A stretch of DNA of 64,000 nucleotides from GCA-003244245 sp963823755 (GTDB taxonomy: Bacteria > Actinomycetota > Actinomycetes > Mycobacteriales > Pseudonocardiaceae), in contig CAWGMP010000017.1 of assembly GCA_963823755.1 (NCBI GenBank), forward strand, positions 310,001 to 374,000. Direction: 5' to 3'. A program made the translations under genes and the position numbers. Shown here piece by piece: positions 8,182 through 16,830 of the stretch. How positions within the stretch are numbered: position 1 is the stretch's first letter; each line of letters starts with the position of its first letter. Below the pieces are notes generated by a model. The model was not told the origin of the DNA. It saw only the letters and a list, made by a program, of their open reading frames with translations, and made no database searches.

Positions 8182-8234
8182 AATATGATGGTATGGAGCA
8201 GCATATGCGGCATTCAATACGGCTTTGTTGCTGA
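8182..8234. promoter_or_regulatory. Divergent promoter/operator between ddaH and the AsnC regulator
   Basis: A 53-base gap, markedly AT-rich against its surroundings (AATATGATGGTATG and CATATGCGGCATTC lie within it), between divergent starts. AsnC/Lrp regulators usually bind such shared intergenic DNA and control both genes. No exact operator could be defined by eye. Confidence 0.5.
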
Positions 8235-8699
8235 ATGACCAGCACAATGTTGCGTCTGGACTCGATCGACCAGCAGATCGTGACGCAGCTGGTTTCCGAC
8301 GCCCGCTCCAGCTACACGGAGATCGGCGGCATCGTCGGGCTCTCAGCTCCCGCCGTGAAGCGCCGGGTCGACAAGCTGCTCGATTCCGGCGTGCTGCGCG
8401 GCTTCACCGCTGTGGTCGATCCCGGCGCACTGGGCTGGGGCACCGAGGCCTTCGTCGAGGTGCACTGCCGGGGCAACGTGGCGCCGGCCCGGATCCGGGC
8501 CGGCCTTCTCCTGCTGACCGAGGTGGTGGCGGCCTACACGGTGTCCGGCGCGGCGGACGCGATCGTGCACCTGCGCGCCGGGAGCATCGCGCATCTGGAG
8601 TCCGCGCTGGAAAAGCTGCGCGCAGTGGACTTCGTGGAGCGCACGGTCTCCGCCGTGGTGCTCTCCACCCTGCTGGAGCGTGGGCCTCCCACGTCGTGA
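8235..8699 (+). CDS. AsnC/Lrp-family transcriptional regulator
   Basis: A 154-residue protein with an N-terminal winged HTH (LDSIDQQIVTQLVSDARSS, YTEIGGIVGLSAPAVKRR, VDKLLDSGVLRGFTAVVDP) and a C-terminal RAM-like effector domain (EAFVEVHCRG through IVHLRAGS and FVERTVSAVVLSTLLE). Length and layout are standard for Lrp/AsnC. Divergent transcription from the dimethylargininase gene suggests it senses an arginine-related amino acid and controls that gene. This regulatory link is inferred from context. Confidence 0.92.
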   Translation: MTSTMLRLDSIDQQIVTQLVSDARSSYTEIGGIVGLSAPAVKRRVDKLLDSGVLRGFTAVVDPGALGWGTEAFVEVHCRGNVAPARIRAGLLLLTEVVAAYTVSGAADAIVHLRAGSIAHLESALEKLRAVDFVERTVSAVVLSTLLERGPPTS

Positions 8700-8739
8700 G
8701 TGGCATTGAGTGCTCTAGCACTGCTACACACTCACGAGC

Positions 8740-9504
8740 ATGGATGTCTTACTGGAGTGCCGGGGCGGCGTCGCCGTGTTGACGGTGTCCGACCCCACCC
8801 GCCGCAACGCGCTGAGCCTCGAACTGTCCGACCGGCTGGCCCGGTCCGTCGCACGCTGCGAGGGCGACGAATCCGTGCACGCCATGGTGATCACCGGCGC
8901 CCCGCCGGCATTCTGCGCCGGAGGTGATCTCGGCGCGCTCGCCGCCGTCGGTGAGTCGGGCTCCGAGGCTGACCTGCACCGCATCTACGCGGGATTCCTC
9001 GCTGTCGCGAATGCGACACTGCCCACCATCGCCGCGGTCAACGGGCCCGCAGTGGGCGCCGGGCTCAACCTGGCGTTGGCCTGCGATCTGCGCTTGGTCG
9101 GCCCGGGCGCGTTGTTCGACGCGCGGTTCCTGCAGCTGGGCATTCACCCCGGCGGCGGCATGACGTGGCTGGCGCAGCGCGCTGCCAGTCCCCAGACCGC
9201 CGCGGCGATGGCCCTGTTCGGCGTAGCGCTGGACGCCCAGGAGGCGGTGCGCACCGGCCTGGCCCACCGCCTGGTCGAGGTGGACGTCGATCCGCGTTCA
9301 CCCGCCGCGCACGACGCGGTGGTGGCCGCCGCGGTGGATCTCGCGGGCCGGGCCGCAGCAGCTCCTCGCGACCTCGTGGTCGCCACCAAGGCCGCCCTGC
9401 GGGCCACCGCCGTGATGTCCCGGCACGCCGATGCGGTGGCCTACGAAACGGGCCCGCAACTCGCCTCGCTACGGTCCGACGCATTCACCCGTCCGCCCCG
9501 CTGA
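8740..9504 (+). CDS. Enoyl-CoA hydratase/isomerase-family protein, non-canonical active site
   Basis: A 254-residue crotonase-fold protein. Both oxyanion-hole segments are present (PAFCAGGDLGAL and INGP-type VNGPAVGAGLNLALACD). However, the two glutamates that act in classical enoyl-CoA hydratase are not found at the aligned positions: the GGGCEL motif reads GAGLNL, and the PE of the second motif reads RF in FDARFLQLGIHPGGG. It is therefore more likely another crotonase-superfamily activity (isomerase, thioesterase-like or decarboxylase) or has a changed substrate. ATG start at 8740. The alignment was made by eye. Confidence 0.85.
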   Translation: MDVLLECRGGVAVLTVSDPTRRNALSLELSDRLARSVARCEGDESVHAMVITGAPPAFCAGGDLGALAAVGESGSEADLHRIYAGFLAVANATLPTIAAVNGPAVGAGLNLALACDLRLVGPGALFDARFLQLGIHPGGGMTWLAQRAASPQTAAAMALFGVALDAQEAVRTGLAHRLVEVDVDPRSPAAHDAVVAAAVDLAGRAAAAPRDLVVATKAALRATAVMSRHADAVAYETGPQLASLRSDAFTRPPR

Positions 9505-9595
9505 CTCGCCGAGGACGGCGCGGTCCCCGACCGGCAAGCCGGGTCCGAACTACGCTGCGTGCAGCCACCCAGACCGAAGGAAGCGGGTATGTGCC

Positions 9596-10999
9596 GTGAG
9601 CTCTGAACCGGCCGGCCACAACGCCAAGCGAGCCGATGGGATCGACCCCGCGCTGTTTCGCCGCACAGACGTGCGCCAGGTGCTGGCCGGGTTGGACATC
9701 GGTGCCCTGTATCGGGTCTTGGGGACCGAGGCGGGGATCAGCCAGCGGCAGATCGCGGCGCGTACCGGGCAGTCCCAGTCCGAGGTGAGCGAGATCGTCG
9801 CGGGCCACCGCCGGGTGGAGAGCCACCGGGTGCTGGTGCGCATCGCGGGCAGCTTCGACATCCCTCCGGAGTTCATGGGTTTGTCCTGGTGGAGCCCCGA
9901 TGGCATCTACTGTGGTGAAGTCACGGTCGCCGAACCTTCGGAGAGGGTGGATGAGGACGTGCGCCGCCGCACACTCATCGCCGCCACGTCGATGGCGGCC
10001 CTCGGTCAGGCCCTGCACGGGCTGGGTGAGCTGCAAGGGTTAGGTGAGCTGACTGAGCTGGCTCTGCCGGCTGGGGAGTCGTTGCCGTCGCGGCTGGTCA
10101 TGGCGCATGTGTACACGGTGGAGGCGGTCATCGGGCAGTTACGCGGGGTGGCGCGCCACTTCGGCGGGCAGGCCGACCTGTTCGGCACCGCCGCGAAGTA
10201 CTACACGCGGTGGATGCAGGTGCCCGCTCCCGGTGCCGTCAAGGCACGGCTGGGCGCCGCGCTCGCGGAGCTGCACACCGAGGCGGGCTGGTCGTGTTAC
10301 GACGCCGGGATGGACGGGACGGGCTACTTCACCCGGACGCTGGGGCTGGCCGATGAGGCCAGAGACGGCTTCGGGATCGCCAACGCAGCTTTCCACGCCG
10401 GCTTGACGATAGTGCGTAGTGGGCATCCCAACGATGCGCTCAAGTGCTTTCAGCTCGGTCAGCTCGTGCTCGCGGGATTCCAACCGGGAAAGGCGAAGCC
10501 CGCGATCCTCCGCACCGACGACCCCCGGGTGCAGGTCCTTGCCGGTCGGCTGAACCGTAACTCTGCGACAGCCTACGGCCTGCTGGGTAACCCCCAGCAG
10601 GCCGAGCGCTGCCTCGCCGAGGCAGACGAGGGCTGGGCGCCCCGCACTGCATTTGAGCAGGCGGGGGCTGATTTTACGACTGCCAAGATTCAGCTCGACC
10701 TGGGTCGACTCGACACCGCAGAGTCGTTCGCAGCGAGCGCGGTGCGTACTTACGGGGACACTCACGGCCGGGGCCGAACGAGTGCAGAGCTTGCGCTCGC
10801 CGAGGTGCACGTGCGGGCCGGGGAACCCCGCGGGCTGATTCTCGCCCAGCAGGCGATCAAGGCGGTGAGCACTCTGCAATCCGTCGCTGTACGCCAAGAA
10901 CGACTTATGCCGCTGGCCACCGCGCTAGCGGCCCGGCCCGGCAACGACGCGAAGGAACTCGCCCGGATGGCCCGCCAGGTCGCCTCGACACGGGTGTAG
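9596..10999 (+). CDS. XRE-family regulator with TPR-like C-terminus
   Basis: A 467-residue protein. An N-terminal HTH of the XRE type (LYRVLGTEAGISQRQIAA, RTGQSQSEVSEIVAGHRRV) is followed by a linker and an all-helical region of TPR-like repeats (LFGTAAKYYTRWM, LGLADEARDGFGIANAAF, NDALKCFQLGQLVLAGF, QAERCLAEADEGW). This is the common actinobacterial layout for regulators of development or secondary metabolism. The open frame begins at 9431 inside the crotonase-like gene, but GTG 9596, after GAAGGAAG, is the better start because homology begins there. No regulated gene is evident beside it. Confidence 0.85.
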   Translation: MSSEPAGHNAKRADGIDPALFRRTDVRQVLAGLDIGALYRVLGTEAGISQRQIAARTGQSQSEVSEIVAGHRRVESHRVLVRIAGSFDIPPEFMGLSWWSPDGIYCGEVTVAEPSERVDEDVRRRTLIAATSMAALGQALHGLGELQGLGELTELALPAGESLPSRLVMAHVYTVEAVIGQLRGVARHFGGQADLFGTAAKYYTRWMQVPAPGAVKARLGAALAELHTEAGWSCYDAGMDGTGYFTRTLGLADEARDGFGIANAAFHAGLTIVRSGHPNDALKCFQLGQLVLAGFQPGKAKPAILRTDDPRVQVLAGRLNRNSATAYGLLGNPQQAERCLAEADEGWAPRTAFEQAGADFTTAKIQLDLGRLDTAESFAASAVRTYGDTHGRGRTSAELALAEVHVRAGEPRGLILAQQAIKAVSTLQSVAVRQERLMPLATALAARPGNDAKELARMARQVASTRV

Positions 11000-11075
11000 C
11001 GAAGAGTCGCCCGAACTGGTCGCATGAACGTGACCGGGTATTTTCGTCTTTCGTTTTCTTCACCATCTTTGGTGA

Positions 11076-13505
11076 TCAGAGGCAGTCTACGACCGGCTGT
11101 CTACAGGATCGGGTACGGTTCAGATCGGCATTCTCGGCGTAGAGAGTCGCCAAGCGGGCACGGACCTCAGCTGCCCGTGGGTCGCCGAGGTCTTCGAAGA
11201 TGGTCAGGGCCTGGCACCAGTGGGTCTGCGCGGCGCCCAACTGGCCGGTGTCCTGAAAAACGTCACCAAGGCAAGATAGGTTATGACCTTCAAGTCCTGG
11301 GATATTGTCCTGGTGGCTGATCATTAGCGCCTGGTGGAAGTAATCGATGGCTTTCTCGAACCGCCCAAGCTCACGGTAGACGACACCGAGCATGTTCAGT
11401 GTCCAGCCTTTGCCCACCTGGTCGTCGATCTCCTGCCGGATCGTCAGCGCCTGTTGGAGGTAGTCGAGAGCCTCCTCGAACCGCCCAAGGCCCCTGCAGG
11501 CATCACCGAGCATGTTCAGAACCCAGCCCTCGCCCCACCGTTGGCCGGCCGCCCTGCCGATGGACAGGGCCTGCTTGAGGTAGTCGATGGCCTCCTCGAA
11601 CCGCCCAAGCACCCGGTGGGTCTCACCGAGGTTGTACAAAACCCAGCCTTCGCCGCTCCGGCCGCCGGCCTCCTGCCGGATCGTCAGGGCCCGTTGGAAG
11701 CAGTCGATGGCCTCTTCGAACCGCCGGACATCGCGGTAGGCGACACCGAGGTTGTTCAGGATCCAGCCTTCGCCGTTCCGATCGTCGATCTGCTGGGCGG
11801 CTGCGAGGCCGATCTGGTGGGTGGTGATCCAGTCGGCCCAGTGTTTACGCATAGTGAAGAAATCCCACAGGACGACCGGGAGTTTCCAGGCGGTGATGTG
11901 TTGGCCGTACTCCGCGGCTTGGCGGGTGGCGGCTACCAGGTTGGGACGTTCAGTCTCACACCATTCCAAGGCATGGACGTGGCTGATGAAGGCTAGGGGT
12001 ATACAGGTCGCTTCCAGCGGGTCGAGTGAGACACGCAGGTGTGGCGGTGAGAAGGCACGGACAGCGGCATCAGCGGTATACAGGTACCAAGCCAGCATCC
12101 TCTGTACCGCAGTGGCACGAGTATGGTCGGTCTCCTCGGCAGCGGCGCGTTCGGCCGCATAGACGCGCAACAGGTCGTGAAAACGATAACGGTCGCGCCC
12201 GGCCTCCTCCAGCAGGTGCACGCTGGTCAAGACATCCAGCAGCTGCCGCGCCTGGTGCGGGGTGATGCCGGCGAGCGCGGCGGCCACCGGGAGGCTGATG
12301 TCGGGGCCGGCATGCAGGCCCAGCAGCCGAAACATCCGGGCGACCGCTGGCGCCAGCGTACGGTAGGACCAGAAAAACACCGAGCGCACAGCTGTGACCT
12401 CGTCATCGTCGGCGACGAGTGCGTCCAGACGGTCATGTTCATCGGCGAACTCGCTAACCAGGTCGGCAAGAGTGATGTAGGGATGGCTTGCCGTCCGTTC
12501 GGCGCTGATCCGTAACGCCAGTGGCAGGCAAGTGCACTGCCGGGCGAGCTCGACGGCCATATCGAGTTCGGCATCGAGACGGGTCACCCCGATGATCTCG
12601 CGTAATAACATGATAGCTTCGGCTAGCCTAAGCGAATCGAGGTTGACTCGGTGGGCGCCGTCGCGGACGCTGAGCCCGGATAGGCGATTGCGACTGGTCA
12701 CCACCACTAGGCAACCTGCAGAGCCCGGCAACAGTGGGCGCACCTGCTCAGCAGTGATGGCGTTGTCCAACACCACCAGAACACGCCGACCGTCTAGCAG
12801 CGACCGGTACAACCCCGCCTTTTCCTCCACACCATGAGGCATCTTTTCGACGGACACGTCAAGTGCCCGCAGAAACCCGTCCAAGGCCTGCTCCGGGATC
12901 ACCGGTGGGCCGGGGTCGTAGCCGCGCAGGTTCACATACAACTGGCCGTCGGGGAAACGGTCCTGCACCCGGTGCGCCCACCGCACCGCCAATGCGGTCT
13001 TGCCTACCCCCGCGATGCCGGAGATCACGAAGATCATCACTGCCGTCGAGGTCCCACTCGTGACGGCTAGGAGTCGATCGAGTTCGGCCAGTTCGTTCGA
13101 CCGACCGGTGAAGACGTCCACATTCGCCGGCAGCTGCGCCGGCACCACCCGCACCCCTCCCGCCGGCGTGCCGTCCTGCCGGTGTTGCTTTCTGAGCGCG
13201 TAGTACACCTCCACAAGCACGTCGTGTTGCTGCCGCCACACGGCGACAGCGGACTCGTCATTGCCGGTGCATACCCGGACCAAAGGTTCAACCAGCCGGT
13301 CCCACTCCGGCGGCCGAATGATCCGACCATCCAAGATCGCATACAGTTGGGAGCGACTGTAGCCCAACCGGCGAGCCAGTGCCGCCCGATCGAGCCCGCA
13401 GCCCTGCTGCAGCCGCCTCAACCCGGCACAAAAGCCTGCAACCGGACTCCGGTTTTCCTGCTCTGCCACCGCAGTCTCCCTCAGGCGTCCGGTGTTGTGC
13501 AGCAC
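11076..13505 (-). CDS. STAND NTPase with N-terminal HTH, NB-ARC and TPR domains
   Basis: An 809-residue multi-domain protein. An N-terminal XRE-like HTH (LDRAALARRLGYSRSQLY) is followed by a nucleotide-binding NB-ARC module from about residue 130: VFTGRSNELAELDRLL, Walker A GIAGVGKTALAVRWAH, Walker B RRVLVVLDNA, and the VVVTSRNRLSGL sensor. A helical arm follows, then at least five near-regular TPR units (for example NNLGVAYRDVRRFEEAID, LNMLGDACRGLGRFEEA). It is an AfsR-like signal-transduction ATPase without the SARP domain; related STAND proteins serve as regulators or phage sensors. No effector enzyme domain is seen, so transcriptional control is likelier. It converges on the XRE gene. Confidence 0.88.
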   Translation of the reverse strand: MLHNTGRLRETAVAEQENRSPVAGFCAGLRRLQQGCGLDRAALARRLGYSRSQLYAILDGRIIRPPEWDRLVEPLVRVCTGNDESAVAVWRQQHDVLVEVYYALRKQHRQDGTPAGGVRVVPAQLPANVDVFTGRSNELAELDRLLAVTSGTSTAVMIFVISGIAGVGKTALAVRWAHRVQDRFPDGQLYVNLRGYDPGPPVIPEQALDGFLRALDVSVEKMPHGVEEKAGLYRSLLDGRRVLVVLDNAITAEQVRPLLPGSAGCLVVVTSRNRLSGLSVRDGAHRVNLDSLRLAEAIMLLREIIGVTRLDAELDMAVELARQCTCLPLALRISAERTASHPYITLADLVSEFADEHDRLDALVADDDEVTAVRSVFFWSYRTLAPAVARMFRLLGLHAGPDISLPVAAALAGITPHQARQLLDVLTSVHLLEEAGRDRYRFHDLLRVYAAERAAAEETDHTRATAVQRMLAWYLYTADAAVRAFSPPHLRVSLDPLEATCIPLAFISHVHALEWCETERPNLVAATRQAAEYGQHITAWKLPVVLWDFFTMRKHWADWITTHQIGLAAAQQIDDRNGEGWILNNLGVAYRDVRRFEEAIDCFQRALTIRQEAGGRSGEGWVLYNLGETHRVLGRFEEAIDYLKQALSIGRAAGQRWGEGWVLNMLGDACRGLGRFEEALDYLQQALTIRQEIDDQVGKGWTLNMLGVVYRELGRFEKAIDYFHQALMISHQDNIPGLEGHNLSCLGDVFQDTGQLGAAQTHWCQALTIFEDLGDPRAAEVRARLATLYAENADLNRTRSCRQPVVDCL

Positions 13506-13637
13506 CCACCGCCGTACACGTATTACGACCCAGCATCAATGTGCACCGAGTCCGGTCTTAGTCCAGTGTTGCCGGCAACACCTCCACGGTAGATCTCAAT
13601 GGTCCTGCACGTCACTGTGATTAAGGGAGCCCAACCC

Positions 13638-14225
13638 ATGCACACTCGTGGCAACCTTTCCCCCACCGGTATCAGCAAGCCGCGCGCAGCCCTTCTCCCG
13701 CGCACCGCCCTTCTCCAGAAAAATCCCCCTCCTCTCTTAGAAGAACCCATGGAGAACCTCGGGCTCGTCTCGTGGCTGTGGCGCCGCTCACTAGCCCGGC
13801 GCCGCACCCAGCGGCTCGAACACACACGCCAAGCGCTCAATCAGCAGCTTGCCTGGCGCGCGCAGGACATCTTCGCCGGGTGCGGGCTGGCCCAGGGCGA
13901 CTTCAGCATCGCCGTCGGCCATGTCTTCCACATTCCGCAGGTGATCTCAGTGGTCGCCGGACCTCCGATGGGACTGAAAATCCGCACCCTGCCCGGCCAA
14001 ATGCCCGACGAGTTCGCCGCAAAAGCCCCGGCGATCGCATACAACCTCGGAGTGTCCAAGGTCCGGGTGGTCCCCCTCGGGCCCTCCCTGATCCAACTGG
14101 AGCTACTACCGCACGTTCACGCACCTCACGTGGGTGTTTCCTACCGGGCCATCGCTGCATCCTCCACTCAGGACGAAGCCTCCGTCAGACCCAGGATGGT
14201 TCAGCCGGTGCGGGCGGCGAGGTAG
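13638..14225 (+). pseudogene. FtsK/TraB-like translocase, N-terminal fragment
   Basis: A 195-residue frame from ATG 13638 (GGGAG at 13625-13629). The body (NLGLVSWLWRRSLARRRT, QDIFAGCGLAQGDF, KIRTLPGQMPDEFAAKAP, AIAYNLGVSKVRVVPLGP, IQLELLP) resembles the region just before the ATPase of FtsK-like translocases carried by actinomycete integrative elements. No Walker motifs follow. After about 14110 the frame runs into the 3' end of the opposing polyprenyl synthase gene, and its tail (SVRPRMVQPVRAAR) is antisense sequence. It is thus most likely a truncated relic of an integrated element. No integrase or attachment site was found nearby. Confidence 0.5.
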
Positions 14226-15215
14226 TCGGTCACGGAGGCCAGGGCATCACGGGCTGAGCAGGCGGGCAGCACCGCGAGCTCGGCGCGAGCCGAGTCGGTG
14301 TGGGAACGCAGAGCGCGAGTCGCCCGACCCAGGCCGGGCGACTCGCGCAACAGCCATAGCGCTTCCGCGATCAGCGCATCATCGGTCAGCGGACCGACCA
14401 GCAAGGCACGGAGCCGCTCGACACCAGGGCCTGGTTCGGCCAGCGCGTAGAGCATCGGCAACGTGCGGACGCCCTCGCGCAGGTCGGTCCCCGGCGTCTT
14501 GCCGGACTGGGCGGCAGGAGAGGCGATGTCGATGATGTCGTCGGAGATCTGGAACGCGGTGCCGATCTTCTCGCCGAAACGGCGCAGCGCATCGATCCGT
14601 TCCTGCGGGGCGCCGGAAAACATCGCGCCGTAGCGGCCCGCGGTGGCGATCAGCGAGCCGGTCTTCTCCGCGACCACCGCCAGGTAATGCTCCACCGGGT
14701 CGGCGCCGGGAGGCGGGACCCAGCGTCTCGCGCATCTGGCCGGTGACCAGTTCGGCGAAGGTGCAGGCGATGATCCGCACCGCGTCCGGTCCGAGGTCGG
14801 CGACGAGCCGGGAGGCGTGCGCGAACAGGAAGTCGCCGGTGAGGATTGCGACGGTGTTGTCCCATCGAGCGTTGGCGCTCACCGCCCCCCGACGCAGGGT
14901 GGCCTCGTCCATCACATCGTCGTGGTAGAGGGTGGCCAGGTGAACCAGCTCCACGACCGCGGCGGCGCGCACCACGTCAGCCGTGCGACCCTGGTCCGGC
15001 CCGAACTGGCTGGCGAGCAGGGTGAACAACGGCCGGAACCGCTTGCCCCCGGCGTCGACCAGGTGCAGTGACGTCTCGGTGAGGAAGCGGAACTCGCTTT
15101 GTACCTCCCGGTGCAGCAGCTCCTCCACCTGAGTCAGGCCGCGCTCCAGGGCAGCGCGCAGCGCCGGATCGGCCAGCTCCACACCGGCGAGTTGTTCAGA
15201 TGTCGAGTTGCTCAT
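14201..15215 (-). pseudogene. Polyprenyl diphosphate synthase (menaquinone side chain), frameshifted
   Basis: The N-terminal frame (start 15215) carries DAGGKRFRPLFTLLASQFGP and the first aspartate motif in LYHDDVMDEATLRRG, up to GQMRETLGPASR. The match then jumps to another frame with PVEHYLAVVAEKTGSLIA, GAMFSGAP, the second aspartate motif FQISDDIIDIA and TDLREGVRTLPMLYAL, ending at 14201. The join lies in the G/C-rich run at about 14703-14722, and the total length (1015 nt) is one base over a codon multiple. Intact, it would be a trans-isoprenyl synthase of about 337 residues making the menaquinone side chain. It follows nuoN by six bases. A broken copy is surprising, so a sequencing indel is possible. 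Confidence 0.85.
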
Positions 15216-15221
15216 CTGCGA

Positions 15222-16829
15222 TCAGGAGGCGAACACGCCGAGCGCGGCCCAGTTCAGGGCGAAGGTGGGCAGCACCCCGAGCAACAGGGTGACCACCACA
15301 CCGAGTGTGATCGCGGCGGTGGTGAACGCCCCTGGCACGCTCACCGTCGGACCGTCGGCGGCGGGCTCGCTGAAGTACATCAGCACCACCACTCGAAGGT
15401 AGAAGAACGCGGCCACCGCACTGGCCACCAGCGCCACCACCACCAGCGGCGCCATCCCATCCGCCAAGGCGGCACTGAACACCGCGAACTTGCCGGTGAA
15501 CCCGCTGGTCAGTGGGATACCCGCAAGGGCGAAGAGCAGGAAGGCGAATACCGCAGCGGTCAACGGTGAGCGCTTGGCCAGCCCGGCCCATTGCGACAGG
15601 TGAGTGGCCTCACCGTCCGCATCGCGGACCAGCGTGACCACCCCGAACGCCGCCAACGTGGTGAAGCCGTAGGCGAGCAGGTAGAACATCGTGCCTGACA
15701 GGCCCTGGGCGGTCAGCGCGATCGCCCCGACCAGCAGGAAGCCGGCATGCGCCACCGACGAGTAAGCGATCATGCGCTTGATGTCGGTCTGGGTCAGGCC
15801 GAGCACCGCACCGATCACCATCGAGACGATCGCGACGCCCCACAGCAGGGCTCGCCACTCCCAGCGGGTGCTCTCGAACGCCACCGTCAGCACCCGCAGG
15901 ATGGCGCCGAAGGCAGCCACCTTGGTGCAGGCCGCCATGAACGCCGTCACCGGGGTCGGCGCACCCTGGTAGACATCCGGGGTCCAGGTGTGGAAAGGCC
16001 CGACGGAACCCTTGAACAGCAGACCGATCACCAGCAGCCCCAGGCCACCGAACAGCAGCGTGTCCGACCGGTCGGTGCCCACCGATGCCTCGGCGATCCG
16101 GGGCAGGCTTACCGAGCCCGCGTAGCCGTACAGCAGCGCCACACCATAAAGAAAGAACGCTGAGGAGAACGCTCCCAGGAGGAAGTACTTGACGGCTGCC
16201 TCCTGGGACAGCAGCCGGCGGCGCCGGGCCATCCCGCACATCAGGTACAGCGGCAGGCTGAGCACCTCCAGCGCGACGAACATGGTGAGCAGGTCGTTGG
16301 CGGCGAGAAAGACCATCATCCCGCCCAGGGAGAACAAGAACAGCGCGAAGACCTCGGTCTGCATGACGGTCCCGGTTGCGGTGCCCACCGCACCCGTTAC
16401 CTGAGCGCGGTCCTGCGCGGTGCCCGGACGCACCGCGGCGTCGGCGGTGAACGCGCCCCCCGGCTCCACCGTCCGATCCGCGATGAGCAGCACCGCCGCC
16501 AAGCCCAGGGCCAGCAGCGTGCCCCATAAGAACAGCGCAGGGCCGTCGACGGCCACCGTCCCGGCCAGCGTCACCATGGTGTGCTCGCCACGGCTGAACG
16601 AGTACAGATGCACACCCAGCGCTGCACCCGCTGCCCCCAGCGTGAGCAGCGTCAGCGCCACCTGGGCCGACCATCGCGCCGAGCGGGGCACGAACGCCTC
16701 CACCAGCACGGACAAACATGCCGCCCCGAACACCACCAGTACCGGGGCGATCGCGCCGTAGTCGACCGCAGGCGCCTGCAGGTGCGGAACCTGCGCCACG
16801 AACCCCGCCTGACATTGCCCGCCGAGCAC
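15222..16829 (-). CDS. nuoN: NADH-quinone oxidoreductase subunit N
   Basis: A 535-residue antiporter-like membrane subunit of complex I with about 14 hydrophobic helices. Typical segments are LFSLGGMMVFLAANDLLTMF, ALEVLSLPLYLMCGMARR, QEAAVKYFLLGAFSSAFFLY, FHTWTPDVYQGAPTPVTAFM and DIKRMIAYSSVAHAGFLL, with the conserved helix lysines expected for proton pumping. It is the last nuo gene, starting one base after nuoM ends and followed closely by the polyprenyl synthase gene. The start at 16829 gives a plausible N-terminus; a slightly later start cannot be excluded. Confidence 0.95.
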   Translation of the reverse strand: MLGGQCQAGFVAQVPHLQAPAVDYGAIAPVLVVFGAACLSVLVEAFVPRSARWSAQVALTLLTLGAAGAALGVHLYSFSRGEHTMVTLAGTVAVDGPALFLWGTLLALGLAAVLLIADRTVEPGGAFTADAAVRPGTAQDRAQVTGAVGTATGTVMQTEVFALFLFSLGGMMVFLAANDLLTMFVALEVLSLPLYLMCGMARRRRLLSQEAAVKYFLLGAFSSAFFLYGVALLYGYAGSVSLPRIAEASVGTDRSDTLLFGGLGLLVIGLLFKGSVGPFHTWTPDVYQGAPTPVTAFMAACTKVAAFGAILRVLTVAFESTRWEWRALLWGVAIVSMVIGAVLGLTQTDIKRMIAYSSVAHAGFLLVGAIALTAQGLSGTMFYLLAYGFTTLAAFGVVTLVRDADGEATHLSQWAGLAKRSPLTAAVFAFLLFALAGIPLTSGFTGKFAVFSAALADGMAPLVVVALVASAVAAFFYLRVVVLMYFSEPAADGPTVSVPGAFTTAAITLGVVVTLLLGVLPTFALNWAALGVFAS

Positions 16830-16830
16830 C

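Noticed and set aside
11334..11996. Plus-strand frame with regular EVVDGLLEPPK-like repeats
   Set aside because: It is the antisense reading of the TPR repeats of the STAND gene; the periodicity is inherited from them.
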